A DNA stretch of 64,000 nt from Nocardioides sp. Root190 (GCF_001428565.1 NZ_LMIA01000010.1:740800-804799); one strand, 5' to 3'; shown: positions 33,644 to 41,764, counted from the stretch's first letter. Numbers and translations: made by a program. The notes: a model not told the origin generated them from the letters alone.

Positions 33644-35151
33644 ACGCGCAGAGCCAGTACGCCGATCCGGCGGGTCGGTACCGCCTGGACTCCATGATCG
33701 CCACCGGCGGCATGGGGGTCGTGTGGCGTGCGACGGACACCCGCCTGAACCGCGAGGTCGCGGTCAAGGTCCTCAAGGCGGAGTACGCCGACGACCCGAT
33801 GTTCCGCACCCGGTTCGAGCAGGAGGCCCGCAGTGCCGGCGCGCTGCACCACCCGGGGATCGCGGGCGTCTACGACTACGGCGCTGACGACGCGGGCCAC
33901 CTCTCGCCGTACCTCGTCATGGAGCTGGTCGACGGCCAGCCGCTCTCCACCCTGCTCGCGACCGCCCGGACCAACGGTCGGACCCTGGACCCCGCCGTCG
34001 TGCAGGACCTGATCGCGCAGGCCGGCGAGGCGCTCGGCGTCGCGCACCGGGCCGGCATCGTGCACCGCGACGTGAAGCCCGCCAACCTGCTCGTCACCGC
34101 CGACCGCACGGTCAAGATCACCGACTTCGGCATCGCCCGCGCCGCTGACGCGGTCGCGCTCACCCGTACCGGCTCGGTGATGGGCACCCCGCAGTACCTC
34201 TCGCCCGAGCAGGCCCGCGGCAACCCCTCCACGCCGGCCTCGGACGTCTACTCCCTCGGCGTGGTCGCCTTCGAGTGCCTGACCGGGCGCCGCCCGTTCG
34301 AGGCGGAGACGCCCGTCGCGACGGCGCTGGCCCACCTCCAGCAGCCGATCCCGCCGCTGCCCGCCACCGTGCCCGTCGCGCTGGCCGCCGTGGTGACCCG
34401 CGCCCTGGCCAAGGAGCCGACCCAGCGCTACACGGACGGTTCGGCCTTCGCCGCAGCCTTCCGCGATCCCTACTCGAACCAGGCCGCACCGACCCCCACC
34501 CCGGCCCCGACCCCGGCCGAGGGCTCGACCCAGGTCCTGCCCGGCGTCGTCGCACCCGTGCCCGTGCCCGCCTCCTCCCCGATGCAGCGCCTGGACACGC
34601 CGTCGGCGTACCCGGGCGACGAGGAGAAGCAGCGCAGCGACCGATCGCCGTGGCCGATCGCCATCGCAGTGATCCTGCTGGTGATCGCCGCCGTCGTGGC
34701 CGCAGCGCTCGTGCTCGGCGGGGGCGAGGACGAGCCCGACGACACCGCGGCCTCCGAGACGCCCAGCGAGACGGCGACCGAGGAGAGCCCCAGCGAGGAC
34801 ACCACCGTCGAGGTCGACGCGGACGACTACGTCTGCCGCAGCGACGTCGACTACCGCACCGCGCGTGCCGAGCTCGACTCCCTCGGCCTGCAGGTCAGCA
34901 TCCAGCCCAACGACGCGACCAACACCGGCGCCTGCCCCGAGGACTCGGTGGCGAGGATCTCCCCGTCCGGAACCCTCAACGAGGGCGACCGGGTGACGAT
35001 CGTCTACTGGGGTGCGGTCGAGGAGCCCGAGCCGACGGAGCCCACCACTCCGACCGAACCCACTGAACCGACCGAACCGACCTCGGAGCCGACGGCGCCC
35101 ACCACGGACCCGAGCGACATCCTCAGCGACCTTCCGGGAGGCGAGGAATGA
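33640..35151 (+). CDS. pknA: Ser/Thr protein kinase PknA with one PASTA-like domain
   Basis: 503 residues. Kinase motifs: GGMGVVWRATD, VAVKVLK (ATP-binding Lys), HRDVKPANLLV, DFGIARA, GTPQYLSPEQARG. A Pro/Thr-rich juxtamembrane region leads to a membrane helix (WPIAIAVILLVIAAVVAAALVL) at about residue 345. The extracellular part holds one PASTA-like unit (YRTARAELDSLGLQVSIQP) and a (TEP)n tail. Mycobacterial PknA has no PASTA repeat, so this architecture differs. GTG start overlaps pbpA. Confidence 0.93.
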   Translation: MNAQSQYADPAGRYRLDSMIATGGMGVVWRATDTRLNREVAVKVLKAEYADDPMFRTRFEQEARSAGALHHPGIAGVYDYGADDAGHLSPYLVMELVDGQPLSTLLATARTNGRTLDPAVVQDLIAQAGEALGVAHRAGIVHRDVKPANLLVTADRTVKITDFGIARAADAVALTRTGSVMGTPQYLSPEQARGNPSTPASDVYSLGVVAFECLTGRRPFEAETPVATALAHLQQPIPPLPATVPVALAAVVTRALAKEPTQRYTDGSAFAAAFRDPYSNQAAPTPTPAPTPAEGSTQVLPGVVAPVPVPASSPMQRLDTPSAYPGDEEKQRSDRSPWPIAIAVILLVIAAVVAAALVLGGGEDEPDDTAASETPSETATEESPSEDTTVEVDADDYVCRSDVDYRTARAELDSLGLQVSIQPNDATNTGACPEDSVARISPSGTLNEGDRVTIVYWGAVEEPEPTEPTTPTEPTEPTEPTSEPTAPTTDPSDILSDLPGGEE

Positions 35152-37079
35152 GCACCCCTCCGAACACCCCCGGCGGCAACCCCGACCAGCCCCATCAGGT
35201 GGTCGTCGGCGGCCGCTACGAGCTCGCCGAGCTGCTCGGTCGCGGCGGCATGGCCGAGGTCCGCAAGGGCACCGACACCCGGCTCGGCCGCGTCGTCGCG
35301 GTCAAGCGCCTGCGCACCGACCTCGCCAGCGACGCGACCTTCCAGGCCCGTTTCCGTCGCGAGGCACAGTCCTCGGCCTCCCTGAACCACCCCGCGATCG
35401 TCTCCGTCTACGACACCGGCGAGGAGCGCACTCCGCAGCCCGGTGGCGGCGAGGAGGTCGTGCCCTACATCGTCATGGAGTACGTCGCCGGGCGCACCCT
35501 GCGCGACATCCTGCGCGAGGGCCGCAAGATCCTGCCCGAGCGGGCGCTGGAGATCACCAGCGGCGTGATGGCCGCCCTCGACTACAGCCACCGCGCGGGG
35601 ATCATCCACCGCGACATCAAGCCCGGCAACGTCATGCTCACCCCCTCGGGTGACGTGAAGGTGATGGACTTCGGCATCGCCCGCGCGATCAGCGACGCCG
35701 CCTCCTCGATGACCCAGACCGCGGCCGTGGTCGGCACCGCCCAGTACCTCTCCCCGGAGCAGGCGCGCGGCGAGACCGTCGACTCCCGCTCCGACGTCTA
35801 CTCCGCCGGCTGCCTGCTCTACGAGCTCCTGACCGGCCGACCGCCGTTCGTCGGCGACTCGCCCGTCGCCGTGGCCTACCAGCACGTGCGGGAGCCGGCC
35901 GTGCCGCCGTCGCAGCACGAGCACGACCTGACGCCCGACATCGACGCCATCGTGATGAAGGCGCTCGCCAAGCGGGTCGAGGACCGCTACCAGTCCGCCG
36001 CCCAGATGCGCGCCGACATCGAGCGCTACCTCGCCGGTCGCCCCGTCCAGGCCGTCGCACCCGCGACCGGCGCCACCGCGGTCGTCCCCGCCGTCGGAGA
36101 TCCCGCACCCACCAACGAGACCGCCGTCCGGCGGCCCCCGCCGCCCGCCGAGGAGGACCGCCGCAGCCGGGTGGGGCTCTGGGTGCTGCTCGGTGTGCTG
36201 CTGGCCGCGATCCTGGCCACGGCGTACCTCGTCTGGCCGGTGCTCTTCGACGACTCCCCGACCGAGGTGAAGGTGCCCGCCGTGGTCGGCGAGGACGTCG
36301 ACATCGCGCGCGACCTGATCGGCGACAAGGGTCTGGAGATCGACGACCGCGAGACCGAGTGCAGCGACGACTTCGCCGGCGGAACCGTCATCAAGCAGGA
36401 CCCCGACGGAGACGACTACACCGACCCTGAGTCCACCGTCTTCCTCACCGTCTCCACCGGTCCGTGTGCCTTCCCGCTGCCGTCGGTCACCGACCAGCGC
36501 CGGGCGCCCGCGATCCGCGCGCTCGTCGAGGCCGGGATCGTGCGCGAGAACATCAAGGAGACCGAGTGCGACGCCGACGACCCCAAGGGGACCGTCGTGG
36601 AGCAGACGCCGCTCGCGGGCACCGCGGTCGACAAGGACATCGTCGTGACGCTCTGCGTCTCCGACGGCCCGACCGAGGTCCCGAACGTCGTCGGCAAGAC
36701 CCAGGCGCAGGCGGAGAAGCTGATCAAGGACGCCGGGTTCGTCCCCGTCGTGCGCAATGCCGCGGCCGACGACGACAGCCAGCCCAAGGGCCGGATCACC
36801 GAGCAGCTCCCCGAGAGCACCGAGACGCTCAACCAGGGCGGCAACGTCATCATCTTCGTCTCCACGTACGAGGAGCCGCCGCCACCGGTCGACTCCGACG
36901 GTGACGGGCTCTCCGACGAGGACGAGGCCGGCGCCGGCACCGACCCGGCCAACCCGGACTCCGACGGCGACGGCATCAATGACGGCGCCGAGGTCACGGC
37001 CGGGACCGACCCGCTCAACCCGGCCGACCCGGGTCCGGGCAACCCCCGGCTGCTGCCGGGGCTGCTCCGCCAGGGCTGA
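35148..37079 (+). CDS. pknB: Ser/Thr protein kinase PknB with PASTA repeats and a C-terminal thrombospondin-3-like tail
   Basis: 643 residues. Kinase: GRGGMAEVRKGTD, VAVKRLR, HRDIKPGNVML, DFGIARA, GTAQYLSPEQARG. Membrane helix VGLWVLLGVLLAAILATAYLVW at about residue 345. Three PASTA units follow (VPAVVGEDVDIARDLI, LPSVTDQRRAPAIRAL, VPNVVGKTQAQAEKLI). After the last PASTA comes an acidic tail, DSDGDGLSDEDEAGAGTDP then DSDGDGINDGAEVTAGTDP, two thrombospondin type-3-like calcium-binding repeats that are not part of usual PknB. ATG overlaps pknA stop; its stop abuts the convergent DUF881 stop with no gap. Confidence 0.94.
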   Translation: MSTPPNTPGGNPDQPHQVVVGGRYELAELLGRGGMAEVRKGTDTRLGRVVAVKRLRTDLASDATFQARFRREAQSSASLNHPAIVSVYDTGEERTPQPGGGEEVVPYIVMEYVAGRTLRDILREGRKILPERALEITSGVMAALDYSHRAGIIHRDIKPGNVMLTPSGDVKVMDFGIARAISDAASSMTQTAAVVGTAQYLSPEQARGETVDSRSDVYSAGCLLYELLTGRPPFVGDSPVAVAYQHVREPAVPPSQHEHDLTPDIDAIVMKALAKRVEDRYQSAAQMRADIERYLAGRPVQAVAPATGATAVVPAVGDPAPTNETAVRRPPPPAEEDRRSRVGLWVLLGVLLAAILATAYLVWPVLFDDSPTEVKVPAVVGEDVDIARDLIGDKGLEIDDRETECSDDFAGGTVIKQDPDGDDYTDPESTVFLTVSTGPCAFPLPSVTDQRRAPAIRALVEAGIVRENIKETECDADDPKGTVVEQTPLAGTAVDKDIVVTLCVSDGPTEVPNVVGKTQAQAEKLIKDAGFVPVVRNAAADDDSQPKGRITEQLPESTETLNQGGNVIIFVSTYEEPPPPVDSDGDGLSDEDEAGAGTDPANPDSDGDGINDGAEVTAGTDPLNPADPGPGNPRLLPGLLRQG

Positions 37080-37877
37080 TCAGCGCAGGGGCTTGGCGTA
37101 CTGCAGGTCCAGCAGGCCGTCGTACGCCGGCGCCTTGATCGACTGGTCGGTCTCCAGCGACCACCCGATCCCGATCAGCGTGTCGGCAGCGTCGGTGCGG
37201 TAGCCGCTGACCAGGCTGCTGGTGTCGAGCGAGCCGAGCAGCTCGTCCTCCATGCCGACGGCCTCGATCACGAACGGCTGGGAGTACGGCACGCCCTGGA
37301 GCTGGACGACCGGACCCTGGCACTTGATGCCGGTGGTGGAGATGACGCGCTGGCCGGCGATGGTCACCGCGCTCGCGCCTCCGGTCCAGAGGGCGTTGAC
37401 GACCGCCTGGATGTCCTGCTGGTGCACGACGTAGCGGTTGAGGCTGATCCGGTCCTCGACCGGCAGGTCGCGGTTGCGCTCGATGGCCTCGTCGACGAGC
37501 TCGCTCGGCGCGTCCGACATGGTGATCCGCACGCCCGGTCCGCGACGCGGGGTCAGGCCGGCCGGGTCGCGCAGCTCGGCGACCTCCCCGCGAGCCTGGT
37601 TCACGCCGGTGTCGGAGACGTCCGCCCCGAGCCGGTCGACCTCGTCGGTGAGCGTGTTGAAGCGGTCCTCGACCTTGCGGTAGTCCGCCGCTTCACCCTC
37701 CACGAGGCCCGCGAGATCGGTGTAGCGACCGGGTCGGAGATCGGTGCCGTCGCTGTTCGCGGCCGACACGGCGAGCAGGCTGCCACTGAGCAGCGCGACC
37801 ACCGGCGTGCCGATCCGCCACGCCAGCGACCGGCCGGACCGGTGGCCCGTCGGCGGCTCGGTGTGCGTACCCGTCAT
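37080..37877 (-). CDS. DUF881 membrane-anchored protein
   Basis: 265 residues. One N-terminal membrane helix (WRIGTPVVALLSGSLLAVSAA), a coiled-coil-like segment (LTDEVDRLGADVSDTG) and the DUF881 domain with GPGVRITMSDAP, NALWTGGASAVTIAGQRV and IEAVGM. The family is widespread in Gram-positives near division genes; molecular function is unknown. The ATG at 37877 is preferred over upstream starts because the membrane helix follows within 20 residues. Divergent from crgA, convergent with pknB. Confidence 0.9.
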   Translation of the reverse strand: MTGTHTEPPTGHRSGRSLAWRIGTPVVALLSGSLLAVSAANSDGTDLRPGRYTDLAGLVEGEAADYRKVEDRFNTLTDEVDRLGADVSDTGVNQARGEVAELRDPAGLTPRRGPGVRITMSDAPSELVDEAIERNRDLPVEDRISLNRYVVHQQDIQAVVNALWTGGASAVTIAGQRVISTTGIKCQGPVVQLQGVPYSQPFVIEAVGMEDELLGSLDTSSLVSGYRTDAADTLIGIGWSLETDQSIKAPAYDGLLDLQYAKPLR

Positions 37878-37922
37878 ACTGACAGTGTCCACTACTGGTC
37901 GAAGAGTTCGAGGAGCCCTCAC

Positions 37923-38429
37923 GTGGCCAAGTTGCCCCGCCTGTCGAAGAGCAAGGACGACGACGTCTTCGCCGACGCCGACCGCGGTCCTGTGGTGAGC
38001 CTGCGCTTCGCGATCGCGCTGCTCCTCATCCTCGGCGGCATCGCCTGGATCCTCTACTACTACTTCGGGATCCGGCCCACCGACGGCTTCGGCAGCCTGA
38101 ACTCCGAGGGCAAGGTCCGCCAGCCGGGTGGCCCCTCGTTCTTCGCCGACCTCGAGGACAAGAACTACCTGATCGGCTTCATCGCGCTCTTCCTGGGCCT
38201 GGCCATCTCGGCCCACCCGAGCACGCCGCTCGGACGCGGCCGCGGCGTCGTCGTCGGCATGCTGGCCTGCTTCCTGGTGGGCCTGGTCTGGATCTGCATC
38301 TTCTACATCTTCCTGACGGGCAACGACCCCAAGGACATCCCGATCTTCAACGACCTGGGCCAGAAGAACCTGTTCGTGGGCATCGGCTTCATGGCCGTCG
38401 GCTTCACGTTCGCGACGCGCTGGGAGTAA
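37923..38429 (+). CDS. crgA: Cell division protein CrgA, double length with two CrgA-like units
   Basis: 168 residues, about twice the usual 85-95. Unit 1: LILGGIAWILYYYFG, then DLEDKNYLIGFIALFLGLAI. Unit 2: FLVGLVWICIFYIFLTG, then DLGQKNLFVGIGFMAVGFTFATRW, which is the standard CrgA ending. Each unit is two membrane helices joined by a D-L-x-x-K-N-x-x-x-G turn, so four helices in all. CrgA recruits and stabilises the divisome (FtsZ, FtsQ, PBPs). GTG at 37923 with GAGGAG upstream. The duplication is internal to one reading frame without stop or frameshift. Confidence 0.92.
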   Translation: MAKLPRLSKSKDDDVFADADRGPVVSLRFAIALLLILGGIAWILYYYFGIRPTDGFGSLNSEGKVRQPGGPSFFADLEDKNYLIGFIALFLGLAISAHPSTPLGRGRGVVVGMLACFLVGLVWICIFYIFLTGNDPKDIPIFNDLGQKNLFVGIGFMAVGFTFATRWE

Positions 38430-38456
38430 CCCTCCCGCGCGCTCCCGTCGTACGAC

Positions 38457-38495
38457 GACGCCGGTGGACCTCGGTCCGCCGGCGTCGCGGCTTTT
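38457..38495 (+). terminator. Rho-independent terminator after crgA
   Basis: Hairpin with arms GACGCCGG-T-GGACC and GGTCC-G-CCGGCGTC around a two-base apex, followed by GCGGCTTTT. One mismatched pair interrupts the stem. Lies 28 bases after the crgA stop. Confidence 0.7.
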
Positions 38496-38571
38496 CCCAC
38501 AGGTTTGTCCACACCTGGGGAGAACTACATGCGTGTGATTCATCCACAGCGGTGGATAACCCTGTGGAAAC
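38493..38571. other. Cluster of DnaA-box-like 9-mers outside oriC
   Basis: Five motifs in under 80 bases: TTTCCCACA (38493-38501), TTGTCCACA exact actinobacterial box (38505-38513), TCATCCACA (38540-38548), TTATCCACC on the minus strand (38551-38559), GTTTCCACA on the minus strand (38563-38571). About 25 kb from the dnaA-dnaN intergenic region. It could titrate DnaA, regulate crgA or the rhomboid gene, or be a secondary origin element. Confidence 0.5.
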
Positions 38572-38589
38572 GCCGTCAACGGGGGGCGG

Positions 38590-38673
38590 TTCATCACGGT
38601 ATGTAGGCCAGCTGGCGCTTCCCGCACGGAGTTCCGCCACAGAAGCGCGCACTCACCTACATACCGTGATGAA
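38590..38673. repeat. Long bipartite inverted repeat between crgA and the rhomboid gene
   Basis: Outer arms of 18 bases are exact complements (38590-38607 TTCATCACGGTATGTAGG and 38656-38673). Inside, after 7 unpaired bases each side, a second 7-base stem (GCGCTTC 38615-38621 / GAAGCGC 38642-38648) closes a 20-base loop. It lies between convergent genes, so a terminator role is possible, but no T-run follows. It could also be a small mobile-repeat remnant or a structured RNA. Confidence 0.8.
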
Positions 38674-38708
38674 GCCGCGCACGCCGACGGGCCGGGGCGG
38701 CTGCGTCG

Positions 38709-39623
38709 TCAGGCCAGGACGGCGGTCCGCGCCACCGTGGCCAGCACCAGGACGACCGCCAGCGCGCTGAGCGCGGCGACCTGCAGCGTCGTACGGCGCG
38801 CACGGGGGGCGAACACGAGGGCGGCGGTGATCAGCGCACCACCGATCAGCCCACCGAAGTGGCCCTGCCAGGAGACGTTGGGCAACGTGAAGGTGAGCAC
38901 CACGTTGATGCCGATCCACAGCAGCAGGCTCTGCACCTGACCGCCGACCTTGAGGCCGATCACGACCAGCGCGCCCATCAGGCCGAAGATCGCGCCGGAG
39001 GCGCCGAGGGTGGCGCCGAACTCGTAGGAGAGCCAGTAGACCGCGACCGAGCCGGCCAGGCCGGACAGGAGGTAGACGGCGAGGAAGCGCACGCGCCCCA
39101 GCACCATCTCGAGCTGGGGGCCGAGCACCCAGAGGGCGAGCATGTTGAAGCCGAGGTGCCACGGCTGGACGTGGGCGAACATGCTGGTGAACAGCTCCCA
39201 CACGGCGCCATCGCTGACGCCGGGGAGCCAGGTCGCCGAGGCGCCGCCGTCGCAGGCGGCCTTGGTGGTCAGCAGGGCCCGGTCGCCGTCGACGCAGAGG
39301 CTGCGCGCGCGCAGCGCGAGCCAGTCGACGAGCCGGCTGGAGCTGCCGCCGGTCGCAGTGATCGCGATCCAGACCGCAGCGTTCATGACGATCAGCACGA
39401 TCGAGGTGAGCGCCGGGTTCGCGGAGGGCTTGCCGCCGTACGCCGCCGTCGCCTGGCGCACGGACTTGCGGCCCTCGGCGACGCAGGAGGGGCACTGGAA
39501 GCCCACGGCCGCGTCGTTCATGCAGTCCGGGCAGATCGGACGTTCGCAGCGCTGGCAGCGGATCCAGGTCTCGCGGTCGGGGTGCCGATAACAGGTCGGC
39601 ACCCCGACCGGAGGGTTGGTCAT
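38709..39623 (-). CDS. Rhomboid-family intramembrane serine protease with N-terminal zinc-binding segment
   Basis: 304 residues. The first 50 carry cysteine/histidine pairs (CYRHPDRETWIRCQRCERPIC, CMNDAAVGFQCPSC), resembling a B-box-like zinc module. Six or seven membrane helices follow; the catalytic serine is in GASGAIFGLMGA and the partner histidine in GHFGGLIGGAL. Cleaves membrane proteins within the bilayer. Starts 9 bases after the cyclophilin stop, so likely co-transcribed with it. Confidence 0.92.
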   Translation of the reverse strand: MTNPPVGVPTCYRHPDRETWIRCQRCERPICPDCMNDAAVGFQCPSCVAEGRKSVRQATAAYGGKPSANPALTSIVLIVMNAAVWIAITATGGSSSRLVDWLALRARSLCVDGDRALLTTKAACDGGASATWLPGVSDGAVWELFTSMFAHVQPWHLGFNMLALWVLGPQLEMVLGRVRFLAVYLLSGLAGSVAVYWLSYEFGATLGASGAIFGLMGALVVIGLKVGGQVQSLLLWIGINVVLTFTLPNVSWQGHFGGLIGGALITAALVFAPRARRTTLQVAALSALAVVLVLATVARTAVLA

Positions 39624-39632
39624 GGAGCCGGG

Positions 39633-40142
39633 TCAGCCCTTGATCTCGACGGAGTTGAACACGACCGGCTCGACCGGCTTGTCGTTGCGACCCGTCGGGA
39701 CGGCAGCGATCGCGTCGACCACGTCGCGGCTGGCCTGGTCGGCGACCTCACCGAAGATGGTGTGCTTGAAGTTCAGCCAGGTGGTCGCGCCGACGGTGAT
39801 GAAGAACTGCGAACCGTTGGTGCCCGGACCGGCGTTGGCCATCGCGAGCAGGTACGGCTTGTCGAAGACGAGCTCGGGGTGCGTCTCGTCCTTGAACGTG
39901 TAGCCCGGGCCGCCGGTGCCGGTGCCGAGGGGGCACCCGCCCTGGATCATGAAGCCGGGGATGATGCGGTGGAAACCGAGACCGTCGTAGAACGGGCCGG
40001 TGGCGCCGTTGCCGGCGTCGTACGCCTTCTCGCCGGTCGCGAGGCCGGTGAAGTTGGCCACCGTCTCGGGAGCGTGGTTCGGGAACAGGGTGACCGTGAT
40101 GTCGCCCAGGTTGGTCTTCAGGACGGCCTGCTGGTCTGCCAT
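39633..40142 (-). CDS. Cyclophilin-type peptidyl-prolyl cis-trans isomerase
   Basis: 169 residues with no signal peptide, so cytoplasmic. Cyclophilin core: GLGFHRIIPGFMIQGGCPLGTGTGGPGY, of which FHRIIPGFMIQGG holds the catalytic Arg/Phe, then ANAGPGTNGSQFFIT and FGEV. The ATG at 40142 is chosen; an in-frame upstream extension lacks family similarity. Catalyses proline isomerisation during folding. Conserved neighbour of rhomboid and crgA in actinobacteria. Confidence 0.94.
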   Translation of the reverse strand: MADQQAVLKTNLGDITVTLFPNHAPETVANFTGLATGEKAYDAGNGATGPFYDGLGFHRIIPGFMIQGGCPLGTGTGGPGYTFKDETHPELVFDKPYLLAMANAGPGTNGSQFFITVGATTWLNFKHTIFGEVADQASRDVVDAIAAVPTGRNDKPVEPVVFNSVEIKG

Positions 40143-40293
40143 GGAATTCCTCGTCTCTCGGGTGTCTCTGCGTCTCGCTCTGCCGACTCGTCGATGGCCG
40201 GCAACGCCTTCGATCCTACGGCGCTCGGCCAGCGCGCCACTTGGCCGCCTGCGCCATGCTGGACCCGAACCGACCAGCACAGGAGGACGCAGA

Positions 40294-40416
40294 ATGAAGA
40301 AGCTCAGGAAGCTGTTGCTCGTCGGCGCGATCGGGGCCGTCGTGACCGTCGTCGCCAAGCGCCTGCAGGGTGGTGGCACCGAGCCGACCTGGCAGTCGGC
40401 CGACTCCCCGCGCTGA
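40294..40416 (+). CDS. Small single-pass membrane protein
   Basis: 40 residues: MKKLRKLLLVGAIGAVVTVV, a membrane helix, then KRLQGGGTEPTWQSADSPR. A textbook AGGAGG lies 7 bases before the ATG. It resembles the DLW-39 family small protein at 51973 in its MKKL start and its position of the helix, without the DLW ending. Role unknown. Lies alone between divergent and convergent minus-strand genes. Confidence 0.7.
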   Translation: MKKLRKLLLVGAIGAVVTVVAKRLQGGGTEPTWQSADSPR

Positions 40417-40422
40417 GCGGGA

Positions 40423-40758
40423 TCAGCTGCGGGCGAGCTCCGGGTGATCGGCGCGCAGGCGCTCGACCACCCGGCGCTCGACCCAGAAGATCAGGCCGGG
40501 GACCAGGCCCGCGACCAGCATCAGGAAGAGCTGGGAGAACGGCCAGCGGGCCTTCTGTGCGAGCAGGAACGTCACCACGACGTAGATGATGTAGATCCAG
40601 CCGTGGATGAGCCAGATCGGCGTGAGGTCGTCACCGAGGCGCTGGAGGCTGGTGCCGTCCTCGAGCAGGTACTTCAGCACCGATCCGACGGTGCCGACGA
40701 CGAGCAGGACGCCGACCACGAGGGCGAGCACGCGGTAGACGTTGAAGAGCTTGGTCAC
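40423..40758 (-). CDS. DUF3817 integral membrane protein
   Basis: 111 residues with three membrane helices (YRVLALVVGVLLVVGTVG, LIHGWIYIIYVVVTFLLAQ, LFLMLVAGLVPGLIFWVER). The HGWIY motif and the C-terminal FWVERRV are features of DUF3817. Function unknown. GTG at 40758 overlaps the SURF1 stop by 4 bases, so co-transcribed. Confidence 0.85.
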   Translation of the reverse strand: MTKLFNVYRVLALVVGVLLVVGTVGSVLKYLLEDGTSLQRLGDDLTPIWLIHGWIYIIYVVVTFLLAQKARWPFSQLFLMLVAGLVPGLIFWVERRVVERLRADHPELARS

Positions 40759-41555
40759 GACGTCGAGAGTACGACGTCGTCGTCGTCCGGCCCGGCGTCG
40801 GGCCCCGCGTCCGGGCGCTCCGAGGTGGCGTCGCGCACATGGCGCCACCAGATGAAGGCGGCGAAGGCCGCGAACACCCACCACTCGATCGCATAGAGGA
40901 TGTTGCGCAGTCCGGTGAACCGGCTCGCAGGCGGCAGCTGGTCGAGGGTCGCCGCGACCACTCCGGCGTCCGCGTCGGTGGCCAGCGCGTCCTGCGCGAC
41001 CACGTAGGCGCCGTACATGTCCTGCCCGGCGGTGAGGAGCTGGACCAGGTCCGCGACACGCAGGGCGGGGACGATCCGGTCGCTGGTGTCCTCGTCCGGG
41101 GTGCTGGCGGACTCGGTCGGCTGGAGCCAGCCGAGGACGTCGACCTCACCTGCGGGCGGGGCCGGCAGGTCCGCGACCCCCGTGCCGTCCACGACCCAGC
41201 CGCGCACGACCGGGACCGCAGGGTCACCGGAGCCGCCGACGCTGAGCGGGGTGACGAGCCAGAACCCGTCGTCGCCGTCCGCGCCCGCGCGCCCGGAGAC
41301 CAGGACGGTGCCTTCGTCGAGGAAGGTGCCGCGGACCTCGACCGGTCGGCCGAGTCCCGCGGTAGGGAACGGGTCGTCAGGCCCGAGGACCTCGGTGATC
41401 GGAACCGGCTCGGCCTCGGTCAGGTCGACCCGCTCGGCGGCACGGCGTTCCTGCCAGGCGTCGTACTGCCACAGGCCCATCCCCGTCGCGATCGCGACGC
41501 ACACCAGCGCGAGGAGGTGCGCTCCCCACAACCGCACACTCCACCATCGCACCAC
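40755..41555 (-). CDS. SURF1-family cytochrome oxidase assembly protein
   Basis: 266 residues. Two membrane helices, one near the N-terminus (LLALVCVAIATGMGLWQ) and one near the C-terminus (ILYAIEWWVFAAFAAFIWW), flank an extracytoplasmic domain with VEVRGTFLDEGTVLVSGR and VVRGWVV. SURF1 helps insert heme a into cytochrome c oxidase. Paired here with DUF3817 as commonly seen in actinobacteria. Confidence 0.9.
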   Translation of the reverse strand: MVRWWSVRLWGAHLLALVCVAIATGMGLWQYDAWQERRAAERVDLTEAEPVPITEVLGPDDPFPTAGLGRPVEVRGTFLDEGTVLVSGRAGADGDDGFWLVTPLSVGGSGDPAVPVVRGWVVDGTGVADLPAPPAGEVDVLGWLQPTESASTPDEDTSDRIVPALRVADLVQLLTAGQDMYGAYVVAQDALATDADAGVVAATLDQLPPASRFTGLRNILYAIEWWVFAAFAAFIWWRHVRDATSERPDAGPDAGPDDDDVVLSTS

Positions 41556-41646
41556 CCCTGCAGCCTACGAGTCGCCCCCACCTCACCCGCCTCCGGGGAG
41601 AACCTTCCTCGGTCCGCCTGCGACAGTCCCGTCTGGCCGCCTGCGG

Positions 41647-41705
41647 TAGTCCCGGGTCAAAAGCACCGGACACGCCGTGGTTCAGGTGCTTTTGACCCGG
41701 GACTA
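41647..41705. repeat. Perfect 21-base inverted repeat upstream of the FadR-like gene
   Basis: Arms at 41647-41667 (starting TAGTCCCGGGTCAAAAGCAC) and 41685-41705 are exact complements, separated by 17 bases. It lies between the divergent SURF1 and GntR genes, about 60 bases before the latter. Too long for a usual operator; more like an RNA hairpin or a miniature mobile repeat. Confidence 0.85.
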
Positions 41706-41716
41706 TCGGAAACAAC

Positions 41717-41727
41717 TGGTCTGACCA
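41717..41727. promoter_or_regulatory. FadR-type operator candidate TGGTCTGACCA
   Basis: A perfect 11-base palindrome with AA and TT one base outside it, 37 bases before the ATG of the GntR/FCD gene. The TGGTxxxACCA form matches known FadR/FCD sites, so autoregulation is likely. Confidence 0.6.
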
Positions 41728-41764
41728 CTTGACCACTTGCCGTACGGCGTCTAGCGTCACGACC

